Source: Chitinophagaceae bacterium (GTDB lineage Bacteria; Bacteroidota; Bacteroidia; Chitinophagales; Chitinophagaceae). Taken from it: a stretch of DNA of 64,000 nucleotides. The notes under the pieces were generated by a model. The model was not told the DNA's origin and did not search any database. It was given only the letters and a program-made list of their open reading frames with translations. Location: contig JAFKGQ010000008.1 in NCBI GenBank assembly GCA_017307755.1, positions 452,230 through 516,229 on the forward strand, given 5' to 3'. Each line of letters starts with the position of its first letter. The first letter of the stretch is position 1. A program made the translations under genes and the position numbers. Positions 36,001-44,024 of this stretch are shown here, in pieces.

Positions 36001-36978
36001 CCGTTGACACTGGAAAGCGCCAGGATGTATTTCGCTCACAGCGGGACACTGACGATAACGCTCGCAAAGCTCCTCAGCGCCAGCGGTTCAAACTTCTCCT
36101 ATTCGCCTCTCTCCACCAACGTAATCGATGTGTATGCCACCAGGTCTACACCCACCACAGCACAGCAGACAGGAGTGGCGGCCGGGGACAACACCGATGC
36201 GGGCGGCATCTTTAACCTGAATATCCCTATCCCCGTGCCGGGAGACTATATCCTGATACTGGATTGCTCCGATAGCACCAGCACCTTTATAAATGCTTTC
36301 GGCAGCAGCACCTCGTCCAATATCCCGTATCCCGTATCCATACCCGGGGTGATCTCCATCACCGGCAATAATCAAAATAACACGAGCACCAACGACACGG
36401 CTTATAAAAAATTCTGGATCGGCTTTTACAACCTCGGCATCAGACTGGCAGGCTGCCCCAGCGGCAGCCGTATCCCGGTGGTGGCTGGCACCACCTCGGC
36501 CCCGGTGATCACGCAGAATGGTAATGTATTCACCAGCAGCTTTGACAATGGTAATCAATGGTACCGCAGCGGAACACTCCTGGCAGACTCTATCAATAAG
36601 ACCTGTACGGCCATCTATTCAGGAACCTATCAGACCATCGTCACAGACAACGCCACCGGATGCCAACTGGCGTCCAACAGCATACCTTTTGTGTCCACCG
36701 GCACAACCAATGTCAGCGGCGCTTCCATCGGTCTGACGGTATCGCCCAACCCCAATGATGGCGCCTTCCTGCTGCAATTCTATATGGCTACACAGGATAA
36801 TACCAGCATCATCCTGCTGAATACCCTGGGACAGAAAGTCTATGAGGAGGCTAATCCGAACTTCGTAGGCACCTATTCGAAGACCATCAATGCGGGCAAC
36901 CTTGCTTCGGGTATGTATGTGCTGAAGATCATACACGGCAATAACACGTATATCCGAAAGATACTGGTGAAAAAATAA
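33094..36978 (+). CDS. Large secreted subtilisin-like protease with GEVED and T9SS sorting domains
   Basis: 1294 residues. There is a signal peptide (cleavage near ISRAQ, residue 27), then a short prodomain. The S8 domain has Asp130 (GVWDEGKV), His160 (DHSTHVAGT) and Ser385 (YSGTSMASP), with AAGNNR for the oxyanion hole. An S8-associated beta-sandwich follows (PLTATISWTDPPG), then a GEVED domain from about residue 605 (YCTSNG to YPAGETQDYLVTF), an Ig-like CARDB-type domain, further beta repeats, and a type A sorting domain (LTVSPNPNDGAFLLQF to ASGMYVLKIIHGNNT). It is probably an extracellular protease on the surface. A strong terminator follows at 37035. Confidence 0.93.
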   Translation: MTNCRIRPSLVLLTATLLLSALISRAQITTNRTVLQQARQMKITQEQDIHKMVLSLAARYNWPLTMRNKQGRKAYLVGVSRTGHPIYITTNDNIISAATIRTTALWPGGSTGLGLSGSASYMSGLIGVWDEGKVRPTHVELNNRVTQVDGASTLIDHSTHVAGTLIAAGVNPMAKGMSFGALNLKAYDFFSDQSEMMDAAGNHDMLVSNHSYSITAGWYFNGDQNRWQWYGNNGDSIDVNFGLYDNDTRVWDSIAYYAPFYLMAKAAGNNRTVNGPQPTDASQTYYYFNNGNWVSATRQAGKISNNDGYMIIPTYGNAKNILTVGAVNPIPSGYNQPSDVLITDFSSWGPTGDGRIKPDVVADGANVLSSISTADNAYDVYSGTSMASPAAAGSAFLLQEYWSKLHGGAGHFMRSATLKGLLIHTADEAGPNPGPDYQYGWGLLNIQKAASVITSDTSAKRDQMIEEKQLINTTHDADSFTVVASGAAPLTATISWTDPPGVPVTNITSNFHDVGVKLINDLDLRITDVTSGTVYQPWVLAPTNPTAAATRGDNFRDNVEKVQVDNPIAGRTYKIKITHKGVLKQGTPTGSQAYSLLVSGAGGTTYCTSNGSATGTSITNVSLSGQNFATPGCKTYTDNTTAATSQLAIGQTVPINISYQTCSGATTTNIAVYIDYNNDGDFNDAGELVAQTTTAQTSTTTAAVFTGFIAVPVTVKAGTFTRMRIIAQDGATTTPTPCGTYPAGETQDYLVTFTAPSTDVGVVAMEYPTTGICASDSQIVTIRIRNFGSASQSNVPVTTVINNGGTTVATLTGVYKDAIPGQSSVTFTYNTTFKSTASASYTFTSTTSLSGDVNTGNDQNVAGLSTSAAATAASATATICGDNATTASLKTNASDNDIAVWYDSPTSTTPIAAGNTATATVIPSNKTYYLGLNELNTKLGPPNKNAAFTGGAGSYFRVKGTFVKITTGVPLTLESARMYFAHSGTLTITLAKLLSASGSNFSYSPLSTNVIDVYATRSTPTTAQQTGVAAGDNTDAGGIFNLNIPIPVPGDYILILDCSDSTSTFINAFGSSTSSNIPYPVSIPGVISITGNNQNNTSTNDTAYKKFWIGFYNLGIRLAGCPSGSRIPVVAGTTSAPVITQNGNVFTSSFDNGNQWYRSGTLLADSINKTCTAIYSGTYQTIVTDNATGCQLASNSIPFVSTGTTNVSGASIGLTVSPNPNDGAFLLQFYMATQDNTSIILLNTLGQKVYEEANPNFVGTYSKTINAGNLASGMYVLKIIHGNNTYIRKILVKK

Positions 36979-37034
36979 GGAGCAGTCGGGAAAAAATTAT
37001 ATATTACAGTATCGATTGCCTGCCACTGACTTTG

Positions 37035-37070
37035 AACAAAGGGCGGATCTCCGGATCCGTTCTTTGTTTT
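37035..37070 (+). terminator. Terminator of the large subtilase gene
   Basis: A 15-bp stem (AACAAAGGGCGGATC against GATCCGTTCTTTGTT with two G-T pairs) and a four-base loop, ending in TTTGTTTT. It starts 56 bases after the stop. Confidence 0.7.
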
Positions 37071-37121
37071 AAGGGGCTTCGCCCAACGTATCTGGCGGCC
37101 ATCACGCTTAAATCTATCAGC

Positions 37122-37874
37122 ATGCTGCAACCCTGGCAAACCGGTAAGGTCACCCGCATCGAGAATGAGACGGCGCAAACCAGGCGCTTTTGGATAGAGA
37201 TCCCCGCTATGACCTCTTTTGACTTCAAACCAGGGCAGTTTGTCACCCTGGACCTTCCTATCCATGAGAAACTTAACAAGCGGATACGCAGTTACTCCAT
37301 TGCTTCCTGGCCCGACGGCACCAATACCATCGAACTGGTGATCGTCCTGCTGGAAGGCGGCGCCGGTACCAATTATTTATTCAACGAAGTAAAGGTGGGG
37401 AGTGAGCTGATACTCCGGGGGCCGCAAGGCGTATTCACCTTGCCGGAACCCATCGAGAAAGACCTGTTCTTTATCTGTACGGGTACAGGGATCGCTCCTT
37501 TCCGCAGCATGACCCATCATATCCTCAATCACAATATTTCTTATAGGGATATTTACCTGATCTTCGGATGCCGTCATTTCAGCGATGCACTATATGGTCC
37601 GGAGATGAAGGAGCTGGCTGAGCAGATGCCCGGCTTCCATTATATTCCCACATTTTCCCGGGAGACTTCCACAGATCATCTTATCCGTACCGGATATGTA
37701 CATGCCGTGTATGAAGAGCTTTGTCACAAGCACCAGGAGATATCCGGTACAAATGAGCTCAGGCCGGCATCTTTCTTTCTTTGCGGATGGAAGAATATGA
37801 TCGATGAAGCAAAGCAGCGTATACAGGCATTGGGATACGACAGGAAATCGATCCATCAGGAACTTTACGGCTAG
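37122..37874 (+). CDS. FAD-dependent oxidoreductase, ferredoxin-NADP reductase type
   Basis: 250 residues from the ATG at 37122; the frame opens earlier at a TTG that lies within the terminator region. The FAD-binding beta barrel contains KRIRSYSIAS (the RxYS motif) after PGQFVTLDLP. The NAD(P) domain has FICTGTGIAPFRSM (GTGIAP motif), IFGCRH, and a C-terminal FFLCGWKNMIDEAKQRI with the CG(x)nM pattern. It transfers electrons between NAD(P)H and a ferredoxin, flavodoxin or similar protein. There is no iron-sulfur domain. The physiological partner is not shown by the neighbours. Confidence 0.88.
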   Translation: MLQPWQTGKVTRIENETAQTRRFWIEIPAMTSFDFKPGQFVTLDLPIHEKLNKRIRSYSIASWPDGTNTIELVIVLLEGGAGTNYLFNEVKVGSELILRGPQGVFTLPEPIEKDLFFICTGTGIAPFRSMTHHILNHNISYRDIYLIFGCRHFSDALYGPEMKELAEQMPGFHYIPTFSRETSTDHLIRTGYVHAVYEELCHKHQEISGTNELRPASFFLCGWKNMIDEAKQRIQALGYDRKSIHQELYG

Positions 37875-37878
37875 CCGA

Positions 37879-38154
37879 CTATTTCGTAGCCTTTTCTTTT
37901 GGATTGTCCTTCCCGTTGATTTTCATGGAGATGACAGGGATCGAATGCTCTTCTAATTTACTCTCCAGCTGAACATACGCCTTCTGCACTTCGAGGATCT
38001 CGGCATGGGCGTTCATCATTTCTTTTTCTAGTTCCAGGACTTTTGCCTGGCTTTTGGCAAGCTTAGCTCTACCCAGCAGAAACCCTATCCCGCCCCCCAC
38101 AATTACAGCCGCTAATAGGATCACAGGATTAATGATTAGATCAAGAGTAATCAT
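37879..38154 (-). CDS. Small membrane-anchored coiled-coil protein
   Basis: A 91-residue protein: one N-terminal membrane segment (residues 8-28, VILLAAVIVGGGIGFLLG) and then a long charged helix (KLAKSQAKVLELEKEMMNAH to YVQLESKLEE) with heptad spacing, ending in a basic tail (NPKEKATK). I do not recognise a family; the layout resembles small envelope or division scaffold proteins such as YtxH-like ones. It ends five bases from the convergent oxidoreductase gene and lies downstream of glyS. Confidence 0.65.
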   Translation of the reverse strand: MITLDLIINPVILLAAVIVGGGIGFLLGRAKLAKSQAKVLELEKEMMNAHAEILEVQKAYVQLESKLEEHSIPVISMKINGKDNPKEKATK

Positions 38155-38314
38155 TTTGAATAAGTTATTTAGGTTCTTAAAACAACAGATAGGCTGCTTA
38201 CGGGGACGACGGGTTCTTTTCTGGGTGATAGGACAGGCCTATGATCCTATCCGGGTCAAATATAGCAATAAAATAACAATTTCAAAACAAAACCCGGCCC
38301 ATGAATATTTTCTC

Positions 38315-39757
38315 TTAGCTCCCAATTTGCTGATTTACAATTCCCGGGATGGCGGCAATAGATATCCGTTCCTGCTGCATGCTGTCCCTGTAGCGGATAG
38401 TCACCGTCTGGTCTTCCTTGGTCTGCTGGTCTACCGTGACGCAGAAAGGGGTTCCAATGGCATCCATCCGGCGATAACGTTTGCCGATGGTGTCCTTTTC
38501 TTCATAGAAACAGCGGAATTGACTTTTACAGGTGTCCATGATCTGCCGGGCTATTTCAGGCAGACCGTCCTTTTTGACCAGGGGCAGGACGGCCAGCTTT
38601 ATCGGGGCCAGCTTAGTGGGAAATTTCAAGACCACCCGGCTATCCTGTTTTTCGGGTGTGCTGAGATCCTCTTCGGTATAGGCTTCGCTGATCACCATCA
38701 GACAGGTGCGATCCAGACCGATGGAGGTTTCGATCACATAGGGTATATAGTTCTGGTTGATCTCCGGATCAAAATACTGCATTTTCTTTTTGCTGTATTC
38801 CTGGTGGTTCCGCAGATCGAAGTCCCCCCGGGAGTGGATACCTTCCACCTCTTTAAAACCGATGGGGAATTCGTATTCGATGTCGCAGGCCGCCTTGGCG
38901 TAGTGCGCCAGCTTTACATGGGGGTGAAAACGGTATTTTTCCTTTGGTATGCCAAGGCCCAGGTGCCATTTCATCCTTGCCTCTTTCCAATACTCATACC
39001 ACTGGTCCTCTGTGCCGGGACGGATAAAGAACTGCATTTCCATCTGTTCGAACTCCCGCATGCGGAAAATGAACTGACGGGCGACGATCTCGTTCCGGAA
39101 GGCTTTACCGATCTGAGCGATACCAAAGGGTATCTTCATCCGGCCTGTCTTCTGGACATTGAGGAAGTTGACAAAGATACCCTGGGCGGTTTCAGGCCGC
39201 AGATAGATCTCGCTGGCCTCTTCAGTCACACTGCCCAATTGAGTGGAGAACATGAGATTGAACTCCCGGATATCCGTCCAGTTGGAGGTGCCGCTGACGC
39301 CGCACTTTATCTTTTGATCTTCAATGAGCTTTTTCAGACCCACAAAGTCGCTGGCAGCCAGCAGACTGTCCATAGCTTGCTGCAGGGCGCCGGCGGCAGC
39401 TGCGTCGCCAGCCTTTTCCAGCTCGTCGATACGGGCCTCGATGAGGTGGTCGACACGGTAGCGTTTTTTGCTGTCCTTATTGTCGATCATCGGGTCGCTA
39501 AAGCTGTCGACATGACCACTGGCCTTCCAGGTAGTGGGGTGCATAAAAATGGCCGCGTCGATACCCACGATGTTCTCGTGGAATTGGGTCATGCTTTTCC
39601 ACCAATGATCCTTTATGTTCTTTTTCAGCTCGCTGCCATACTGACCATAGTCATAGACAGCGCTGAGGCCGTCATATATCTCGCTGGAAGGGAAGATAAA
39701 GCCATATTCTTTACAGTGCGAAATAATCGCCTGGAACCTGTTCGTGTCGTTTGCCAT
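38315..39757 (-). CDS. glyS: Glycyl-tRNA synthetase, dimeric (alpha2) type
   Basis: 480 residues from the ATG at 39757, chosen because a TATCTTTG box ends six bases upstream. It is a class II enzyme charging tRNA-Gly. Visible motifs are the N-terminal ISHCKEYGFIFPSSEIYDG, the glycine/ATP site (YLRPETAQGIFVNF), motif 2 AFRNEIVARQFIFRMREFEQ, and motif 3 TSIGLDRTCL, followed by an anticodon-binding domain (APIKLAVLPLVKKDGLPEIA). This is the single-chain type rather than the alpha2-beta2 GlyQ/GlyS form of E. coli. A 97-base gap to the small coiled-coil gene follows. Confidence 0.96.
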   Translation of the reverse strand: MANDTNRFQAIISHCKEYGFIFPSSEIYDGLSAVYDYGQYGSELKKNIKDHWWKSMTQFHENIVGIDAAIFMHPTTWKASGHVDSFSDPMIDNKDSKKRYRVDHLIEARIDELEKAGDAAAAGALQQAMDSLLAASDFVGLKKLIEDQKIKCGVSGTSNWTDIREFNLMFSTQLGSVTEEASEIYLRPETAQGIFVNFLNVQKTGRMKIPFGIAQIGKAFRNEIVARQFIFRMREFEQMEMQFFIRPGTEDQWYEYWKEARMKWHLGLGIPKEKYRFHPHVKLAHYAKAACDIEYEFPIGFKEVEGIHSRGDFDLRNHQEYSKKKMQYFDPEINQNYIPYVIETSIGLDRTCLMVISEAYTEEDLSTPEKQDSRVVLKFPTKLAPIKLAVLPLVKKDGLPEIARQIMDTCKSQFRCFYEEKDTIGKRYRRMDAIGTPFCVTVDQQTKEDQTVTIRYRDSMQQERISIAAIPGIVNQQIGS

Positions 39758-39763
39758 AGTCGG

Positions 39764-39771
39764 CAAAGATA
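39764..39771 (-). promoter_or_regulatory. -7 promoter box of glyS, near-leaderless
   Basis: TATCTTTG on the minus strand, separated from the ATG by only six bases (CCGACT). The same arrangement occurs at mfd, 53585-54223 and 60410. Confidence 0.55.
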
Positions 39772-39811
39772 TAAATTGGTCATCATTGGGCATTGGGAAA
39801 ATTTAGCCCTC

Positions 39812-41596
39812 CTACCGCAGATATCCCACCAGGGCAGCGCCCAGTTTCTCATACCCTTGCTCATTCGGATGCAACCCATCGGAGAACAACTGCTCGTCGA
39901 TCTTTTTATCGGGTTTCAACAGGACAACACCCGGGTCGATATACGTTACGCCGATGGTCTTTGCCAATACAGCCAGCGATTTATTCAGCGTGGCTACCCG
40001 TTGCTCCAGGTCCCTGCGGGGATATATTCCCGACAACAATATGCGGGCAGACGGTTGTCGCCCTACAATGGCATTTATCAGGTACTTTATACCCTGTACA
40101 ATCTCCTCATCCGTATTGCCGCTGCTGATATTATTGGTGCCGATAGTGAGTAGTATCTTCTTCGCCTTGTATCCATCAAATTCCCCATGGTATACCCGCC
40201 AGAGCACGTTTTCGATCCTGTCCCAGCCAAATCCCAGGTTTACGGTATGCAGGGGTTGAAAATATTTATTCCATGATCGGATACCTCTGTTGATGCTGGC
40301 CTCCGGGGGCCCGCCCCAGAAATGGGTGATGGAATTACCCACTACCACCACATCCGGCTGCTTTTCCCGGATGGTCTTCAGGACGGCTGCGTGTCGTTCC
40401 ATAAAGTCATAGGTCCGCCAGTCCCTCCGCTGCCGTATAGGCATGGTTGTGCCGATAGATCCCTTTTCTTCATGGATGATCTTCCGGATAATGGATTCAT
40501 AGGCATCCGCATATCTCATCATTCCAATGTCGTTGGGATGCGTACCATCCACCGTACATTCCCCATCGAATCCTATCTCCTGATCCGTCAGCAGGAAAAT
40601 ATTTTCTATCCCTTCTTTTTTCATTTCGTCAAAAGTAGCTGCAAGGATATCGCTGGCGGTCTTGTATTTGTTCACCAATCCCGTATCCATATTTGATGCG
40701 CTTACGCTGCAGCTATGTTCAGCCAGCAGAATAGGGGTAGCCGGATGTCTGACCTGAAGGTTTTTTACCGCATTTACGATACGTGTGCGGATCTCCTCCC
40801 GGCTGAATTTGTTTTTGTCCACCAGGTTGGGCATACAGTCCAGGACAAATAATCTGGCATCCGACTCATTCATCAGATCGATCAGCGGCTGTTCCAATTG
40901 CCCGTTGCCCGAAAAACCAAGGTTGATGACAGGGTGGTCAAGTTTCCTCCCCAGGATATTTGTCCAGGCCAGTCCCGGCCGCGTGGCGCAGGCTCCCTGC
41001 ATGATAGAAGTGCCATACAGGACGATGGGCGCTGCCCGGTCCACTGGAAATACAGAAAACGTAGCCCCCGCGGGCACCCCGATATTCATCCAGCTCACCG
41101 TATTATATAATGGAAGATATATTCTAAACTCCTCTTCTTTGGCTGATAACGACAAATTGTCAAACCTGTATTCGATGGTATCGCCAAAATGATATACGCC
41201 TCTCGCCCACTTCCATCCGCCATTCACATCCCTTGCATAAAGGTCTGTTCCGCTGACGCCCGTGGAAGGCATATGCGGCAAGGACAGGTTCCCGGTGACC
41301 GTATAACGTATGATGATCGTAGTGGCGCTGGTCTTACAATCGATGTATTCACCCGCACAGTTACGGGAAAGGTTCCACACGGCTGGTCTTACCATATTTT
41401 TTGCTCTCAGCGGCAGACGGCCATAAAAATTGTTCGTATCAACCCCCTGGACCATATCCCATCCGCGGCCTTCTATCACCGGGACAGACGAGGTGGCAGG
41501 ATCAAACCATTGCCAGGCGGGTGTTTGCGCAAAAAGTTGGCGGCAGGTCAGTTGAAATATAAGAACAGCAAAGAGGGACAGTGCGGGCTTTTTCAT
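39812..41596 (-). CDS. Secreted protein with two tandem SGNH/GDSL hydrolase domains
   Basis: 594 residues from the ATG at 41596 (MKKPALSLF), giving a signal peptide ending near QLFAQ. After an N-terminal GxDLY-type beta domain (PSTGVSGTDLYARD) comes SGNH domain 1, with nucleophile Ser in YGTSIMQGACA and the Asp/His pair in VDGTHPNDIG. Domain 2 has VVVGNSITHFWGG, the GTNN block (TIGTNNIS) and FSDGLHPNEQGY. Both triads appear complete. Such enzymes remove acyl groups from carbohydrates. It lies 54 bases upstream of glyS but has no obvious functional link to it. Having two catalytic domains in one chain is the notable point. Confidence 0.88.
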   Translation of the reverse strand: MKKPALSLFAVLIFQLTCRQLFAQTPAWQWFDPATSSVPVIEGRGWDMVQGVDTNNFYGRLPLRAKNMVRPAVWNLSRNCAGEYIDCKTSATTIIIRYTVTGNLSLPHMPSTGVSGTDLYARDVNGGWKWARGVYHFGDTIEYRFDNLSLSAKEEEFRIYLPLYNTVSWMNIGVPAGATFSVFPVDRAAPIVLYGTSIMQGACATRPGLAWTNILGRKLDHPVINLGFSGNGQLEQPLIDLMNESDARLFVLDCMPNLVDKNKFSREEIRTRIVNAVKNLQVRHPATPILLAEHSCSVSASNMDTGLVNKYKTASDILAATFDEMKKEGIENIFLLTDQEIGFDGECTVDGTHPNDIGMMRYADAYESIIRKIIHEEKGSIGTTMPIRQRRDWRTYDFMERHAAVLKTIREKQPDVVVVGNSITHFWGGPPEASINRGIRSWNKYFQPLHTVNLGFGWDRIENVLWRVYHGEFDGYKAKKILLTIGTNNISSGNTDEEIVQGIKYLINAIVGRQPSARILLSGIYPRRDLEQRVATLNKSLAVLAKTIGVTYIDPGVVLLKPDKKIDEQLFSDGLHPNEQGYEKLGAALVGYLR

Positions 41597-41642
41597 CCTG
41601 TAAATTAATACAGAAATCGTCAAAAAATATGATCATTGCTCA

Positions 41643-41672
41643 TTTCGTATAAATTCTTAAATTTGTACGAAA
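41643..41672 (+). promoter_or_regulatory. Palindromic operator with embedded promoter of the toxin-antitoxin operon
   Basis: TTTCGTATAAATTC (41643-41656) and AAATTTGTACGAAA (41659-41672) form an inverted repeat with 12 of 14 matches and a 2-base spacer. TAAATTTG (41658-41665) inside it matches the -7 consensus, and the antitoxin ATG is at 41681. Binding here would block transcription, as in self-regulated TA operons. Confidence 0.7.
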
Positions 41673-41680
41673 TTGATACG

Positions 41681-41914
41681 ATGACGGAGAAATTAACCAT
41701 ACTTATATCCTCCGAACACAAGAAGTTCATCAAGCGCCACGCCCGTCAGCAAAATAAAAGCATTTCCAGGTTCATAGATGATTTACTATCCTCTGTGCAG
41801 CGGGAAGCTGCCAAAACATCCGAAAAAGACGAGTGGCTGGATAAAGTAGCGGGGTCATACAATACAGGAAAGAAAGATGTATTAGGCGAATTGTTCAAAG
41901 GGATCGCAAAGTGA
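41681..41914 (+). CDS. Antitoxin, DUF6364-like
   Basis: 77 residues from the ATG at 41681. It starts MTEKLTILISSEHKKFIKRH followed by ARQQNKSISRFIDDLLSS, a short ribbon-helix-helix-like module, and then a charged C-terminal tail expected to bind the toxin. The sequence resembles DUF6364-type antitoxins paired with PIN toxins. The stop codon overlaps the toxin's GTG start (GTGA), so translation is coupled. The palindrome just upstream is the probable autoregulatory site. Confidence 0.82.
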   Translation: MTEKLTILISSEHKKFIKRHARQQNKSISRFIDDLLSSVQREAAKTSEKDEWLDKVAGSYNTGKKDVLGELFKGIAK

Positions 41915-42345
41915 AAAAGATATTTCTGGATGCTAATGTCGTGATTGATCTATTGGATAACTCGGCGCGTGATCATGCAGTAGCCGTAGACTCCCTGCGT
42001 ATTATCCGAAACCACTTTGGTAAGCCTGTTGTCTCTCCTATCACATTCGTTATTACCAATTTTATCCTGGGAAAGTTTATTAAAAACAAAGTGTGGCATA
42101 AGAAACAAATGCAGCTGGTATTTGATGCATTTGATATGACTCCTCTTCAACCATCATTTATAACAAAGGTCTTTAGCACACATTTCACCGATCTGGAAGA
42201 TGGTCTGCAGTACCAATGCGCTCTACATGCAAAAGCCCGTATTATTCTGACAAAGGACATAAATGACTTTTTCGATTCAAGGATACCAGCCGTTCACCCT
42301 CAGGATTTTGTCTCGAGGTATCAGCAGCTCCTGAAACAACGGTAG
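41911..42345 (+). CDS. PIN-domain toxin (VapC-like ribonuclease)
   Basis: 144 residues with a GTG start that overlaps the antitoxin stop. The PIN fold is indicated by the first acidic residue in KIFLDANVVIDLLD (Asp7), the central DLEDGLQYQCAL, and the C-terminal ILTKDINDFFDS. These Asp residues bind the metal in PIN ribonucleases. The pair is a type II toxin-antitoxin system; VapC relatives usually cleave tRNA or rRNA, but the target here is unknown. It is AT-richer than the neighbouring genes, which fits horizontal acquisition. Confidence 0.85.
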   Translation: MKKIFLDANVVIDLLDNSARDHAVAVDSLRIIRNHFGKPVVSPITFVITNFILGKFIKNKVWHKKQMQLVFDAFDMTPLQPSFITKVFSTHFTDLEDGLQYQCALHAKARIILTKDINDFFDSRIPAVHPQDFVSRYQQLLKQR

Positions 42346-42350
42346 CTATC

Positions 42351-42692
42351 TCACCTCAATTTCTCATTCCCCTTATGTCTCTCCCCATCCCGCATATTCT
42401 TCTTCCTGAAATTATTTTCCAACGCCTGCGTAAGATCCACGCCCGTCTGGTTGGCAATACAGAGAAGGACCCACAGCACATCCGCCAGCTCGTCCGCCAG
42501 TTCCTTGCCTTTATCGGAGGCCTTAAAGGATTGGTCCCCATACAGCCGGCTCATCAGCCGGGCTACCTCCCCTACCTCCTCCGTGAGGATAGCCATATTG
42601 GTAAGTTCGCTAAAATAACGGACCCCGGTAGTACGTATCCAGGTGTCTACCAGTTCCTGGGCCTGCCGGATGGAAATATCTTGCTCTGGCAT
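42351..42692 (-). CDS. MazG-like nucleotide pyrophosphohydrolase
   Basis: 113 residues from the ATG at 42692 (MPEQDISIRQAQELVDTWI). The all-alpha NTP-PPase fold is shown by ILTEEVGEVARLMSRLYG (EExxE) and ELADELADVLWVLLCIANQ (ExxDxxD-like), the magnesium-binding helices of MazG/dUTPase-type enzymes. A short single-domain member hydrolyses non-canonical or excess dNTPs. It is last in an operon with phzF (10 bases), dtd and yfhO; pairing with dtd is common in Bacteroidota. The end is very basic (RKKNMRDGERHKGNEKLR). Confidence 0.88.
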   Translation of the reverse strand: MPEQDISIRQAQELVDTWIRTTGVRYFSELTNMAILTEEVGEVARLMSRLYGDQSFKASDKGKELADELADVLWVLLCIANQTGVDLTQALENNFRKKNMRDGERHKGNEKLR

Positions 42693-42702
42693 GATCACAC
42701 TA

Positions 42703-43545
42703 TTATACTTGTAAAAATATGTCTCCTTGTAGAAAAGTATGCGCATACCCTCCGATAAATACCCTGTCGCCTGTAAGGGTACAGTTCAGGTGGCCTTTGC
42801 GTCGTGACAGCTGGACGGCGGAAAGCCGGTTTTTCCCCAACCGGGCGGCCCAGAAAGGGATCATCATCGTATGTGCGCTGCCGGTGACGGGGTCCTCATC
42901 GATACCCGACTGGGGGAAAAAACATCGTGAAACAAAGTCTACATCCTTGCCAGGCGCCGTCACCACTACTCCCCGTGCCGGCGCGACAGCCAGCCGTCTG
43001 AAATCCGGGGCCAGCGCTTCCACCTCCTGCTCGTCATCCAGCGCCACCATAAAATCATGGCGTCCGCGATACAATTCCCGGGGAGCAATGTGTAAGCCTT
43101 CGAAGAAGGCTTCCGCATCCTGTGGCGTGCACTGATCGGAGAAAATGTCCTGCCCGGGGTGCGCTGCCAGCGCGGGCATGTTCGCGGGAAAGTCGAGGGC
43201 CAGCTCTTTGCCCGTCCCCTTCAACACCTTCAGATCCCCGCTGTATAATGACCGGAATACAATTTCATTTTTGTCAAATCCCATGTGATGGAACACCACA
43301 TGACCCGAAGCCAGCGTGGCATGGCCACAAAGCTCCACTTCCATCGTGGGGGTAAACCACCGGATAAGATAATCGTATCCACCGGCGGTGTCGGCGGGCA
43401 CGATAAAAGCCGTCTCGGCAAGATTGTTCTCCATAGCGATGTTCTGCATCACCGTGTCAGGGAGCCAGCCGGTCAAAGGGACGACGGCTGCAGGATTCCC
43501 CTGGAACATAGCTGCGGCAAAGGCGTCTACCTGATAAATCTTCAT
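42703..43545 (-). CDS. PhzF-family isomerase
   Basis: 280 residues from the ATG at 43545 (MKIYQVDAFAAAMFQGNPAAVV). The conserved Glu of the family lies in NNLAETAFI; EVELCGHATLASGHVVF and DPVTGSAHTMM are the other signature blocks of the two-lobed DAP-epimerase-like fold. PhzF of Pseudomonas isomerises a phenazine precursor, but no phenazine genes are near, so this is a housekeeping homologue of unknown substrate. It lies 25 bases after dtd. Confidence 0.88.
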   Translation of the reverse strand: MKIYQVDAFAAAMFQGNPAAVVPLTGWLPDTVMQNIAMENNLAETAFIVPADTAGGYDYLIRWFTPTMEVELCGHATLASGHVVFHHMGFDKNEIVFRSLYSGDLKVLKGTGKELALDFPANMPALAAHPGQDIFSDQCTPQDAEAFFEGLHIAPRELYRGRHDFMVALDDEQEVEALAPDFRRLAVAPARGVVVTAPGKDVDFVSRCFFPQSGIDEDPVTGSAHTMMIPFWAARLGKNRLSAVQLSRRKGHLNCTLTGDRVFIGGYAHTFLQGDIFLQV

Positions 43546-43570
43546 ACATCGAAAATAGGAAGTTTCTCCC

Positions 43571-44023
43571 TCACTCCTTCGCCTTCGTATCAATGATGAT
43601 CGTCACCGGTCCGTCATTCAACAGCTCAACCTTCATATCCGCCCCAAACTCCCCTGTAAAGATGCGCCGCCCCAGGTCGGCTTCCAGACGGCTGATCATT
43701 TGCTGATACAACGGGATGGCGATGTCAGGCTTGCTGGCCCGGATATAAGAAGGCCGGTTCCCTTTTTTTGTTGCGGCATGGAGCGTAAACTGGCTCACCA
43801 ACAGGATATCGCCGCCCGTATCTCTTAAAGAAAGGTTCATGACACCCGCCTCGTCATTAAAGATCCGCAGACCCATGATCTTATTACTGAGCCATTCGAT
43901 GTCCTCCGGTCCGTCGGCGTCTTCAATTCCTGCCAACACCAATAAGCCGCCGTTGATAGCAGATGTAAGCACGCCGTCGATGGTGACGGACGCCCTGCTC
44001 ACCCGTTGGATGACAACTCGCAT
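43571..44023 (-). CDS. dtd: D-aminoacyl-tRNA deacylase
   Basis: A 150-residue enzyme that removes D-amino acids (and glycine mischarged on tRNA-Ala) from tRNA. It begins MRVVIQRVSRASVTIDG, and carries the two active-site signatures SQFTLHA and LNDGPVTI (the cross-subunit Gly-Pro). Length and sequence match the family closely. The start is one base after the yfhO stop and phzF follows after 25 bases. Confidence 0.96.
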   Translation of the reverse strand: MRVVIQRVSRASVTIDGVLTSAINGGLLVLAGIEDADGPEDIEWLSNKIMGLRIFNDEAGVMNLSLRDTGGDILLVSQFTLHAATKKGNRPSYIRASKPDIAIPLYQQMISRLEADLGRRIFTGEFGADMKVELLNDGPVTIIIDTKAKE

Positions 44024-44024
44024 T

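Noticed and set aside
38054..40153. A 699-codon open frame on the plus strand
   Set aside because: It runs antisense across three minus-strand genes (the small coiled-coil protein, glyS and the SGNH hydrolase). The glyS frame has full family motifs, and the antisense product has no domain, signal or low-complexity-free core.
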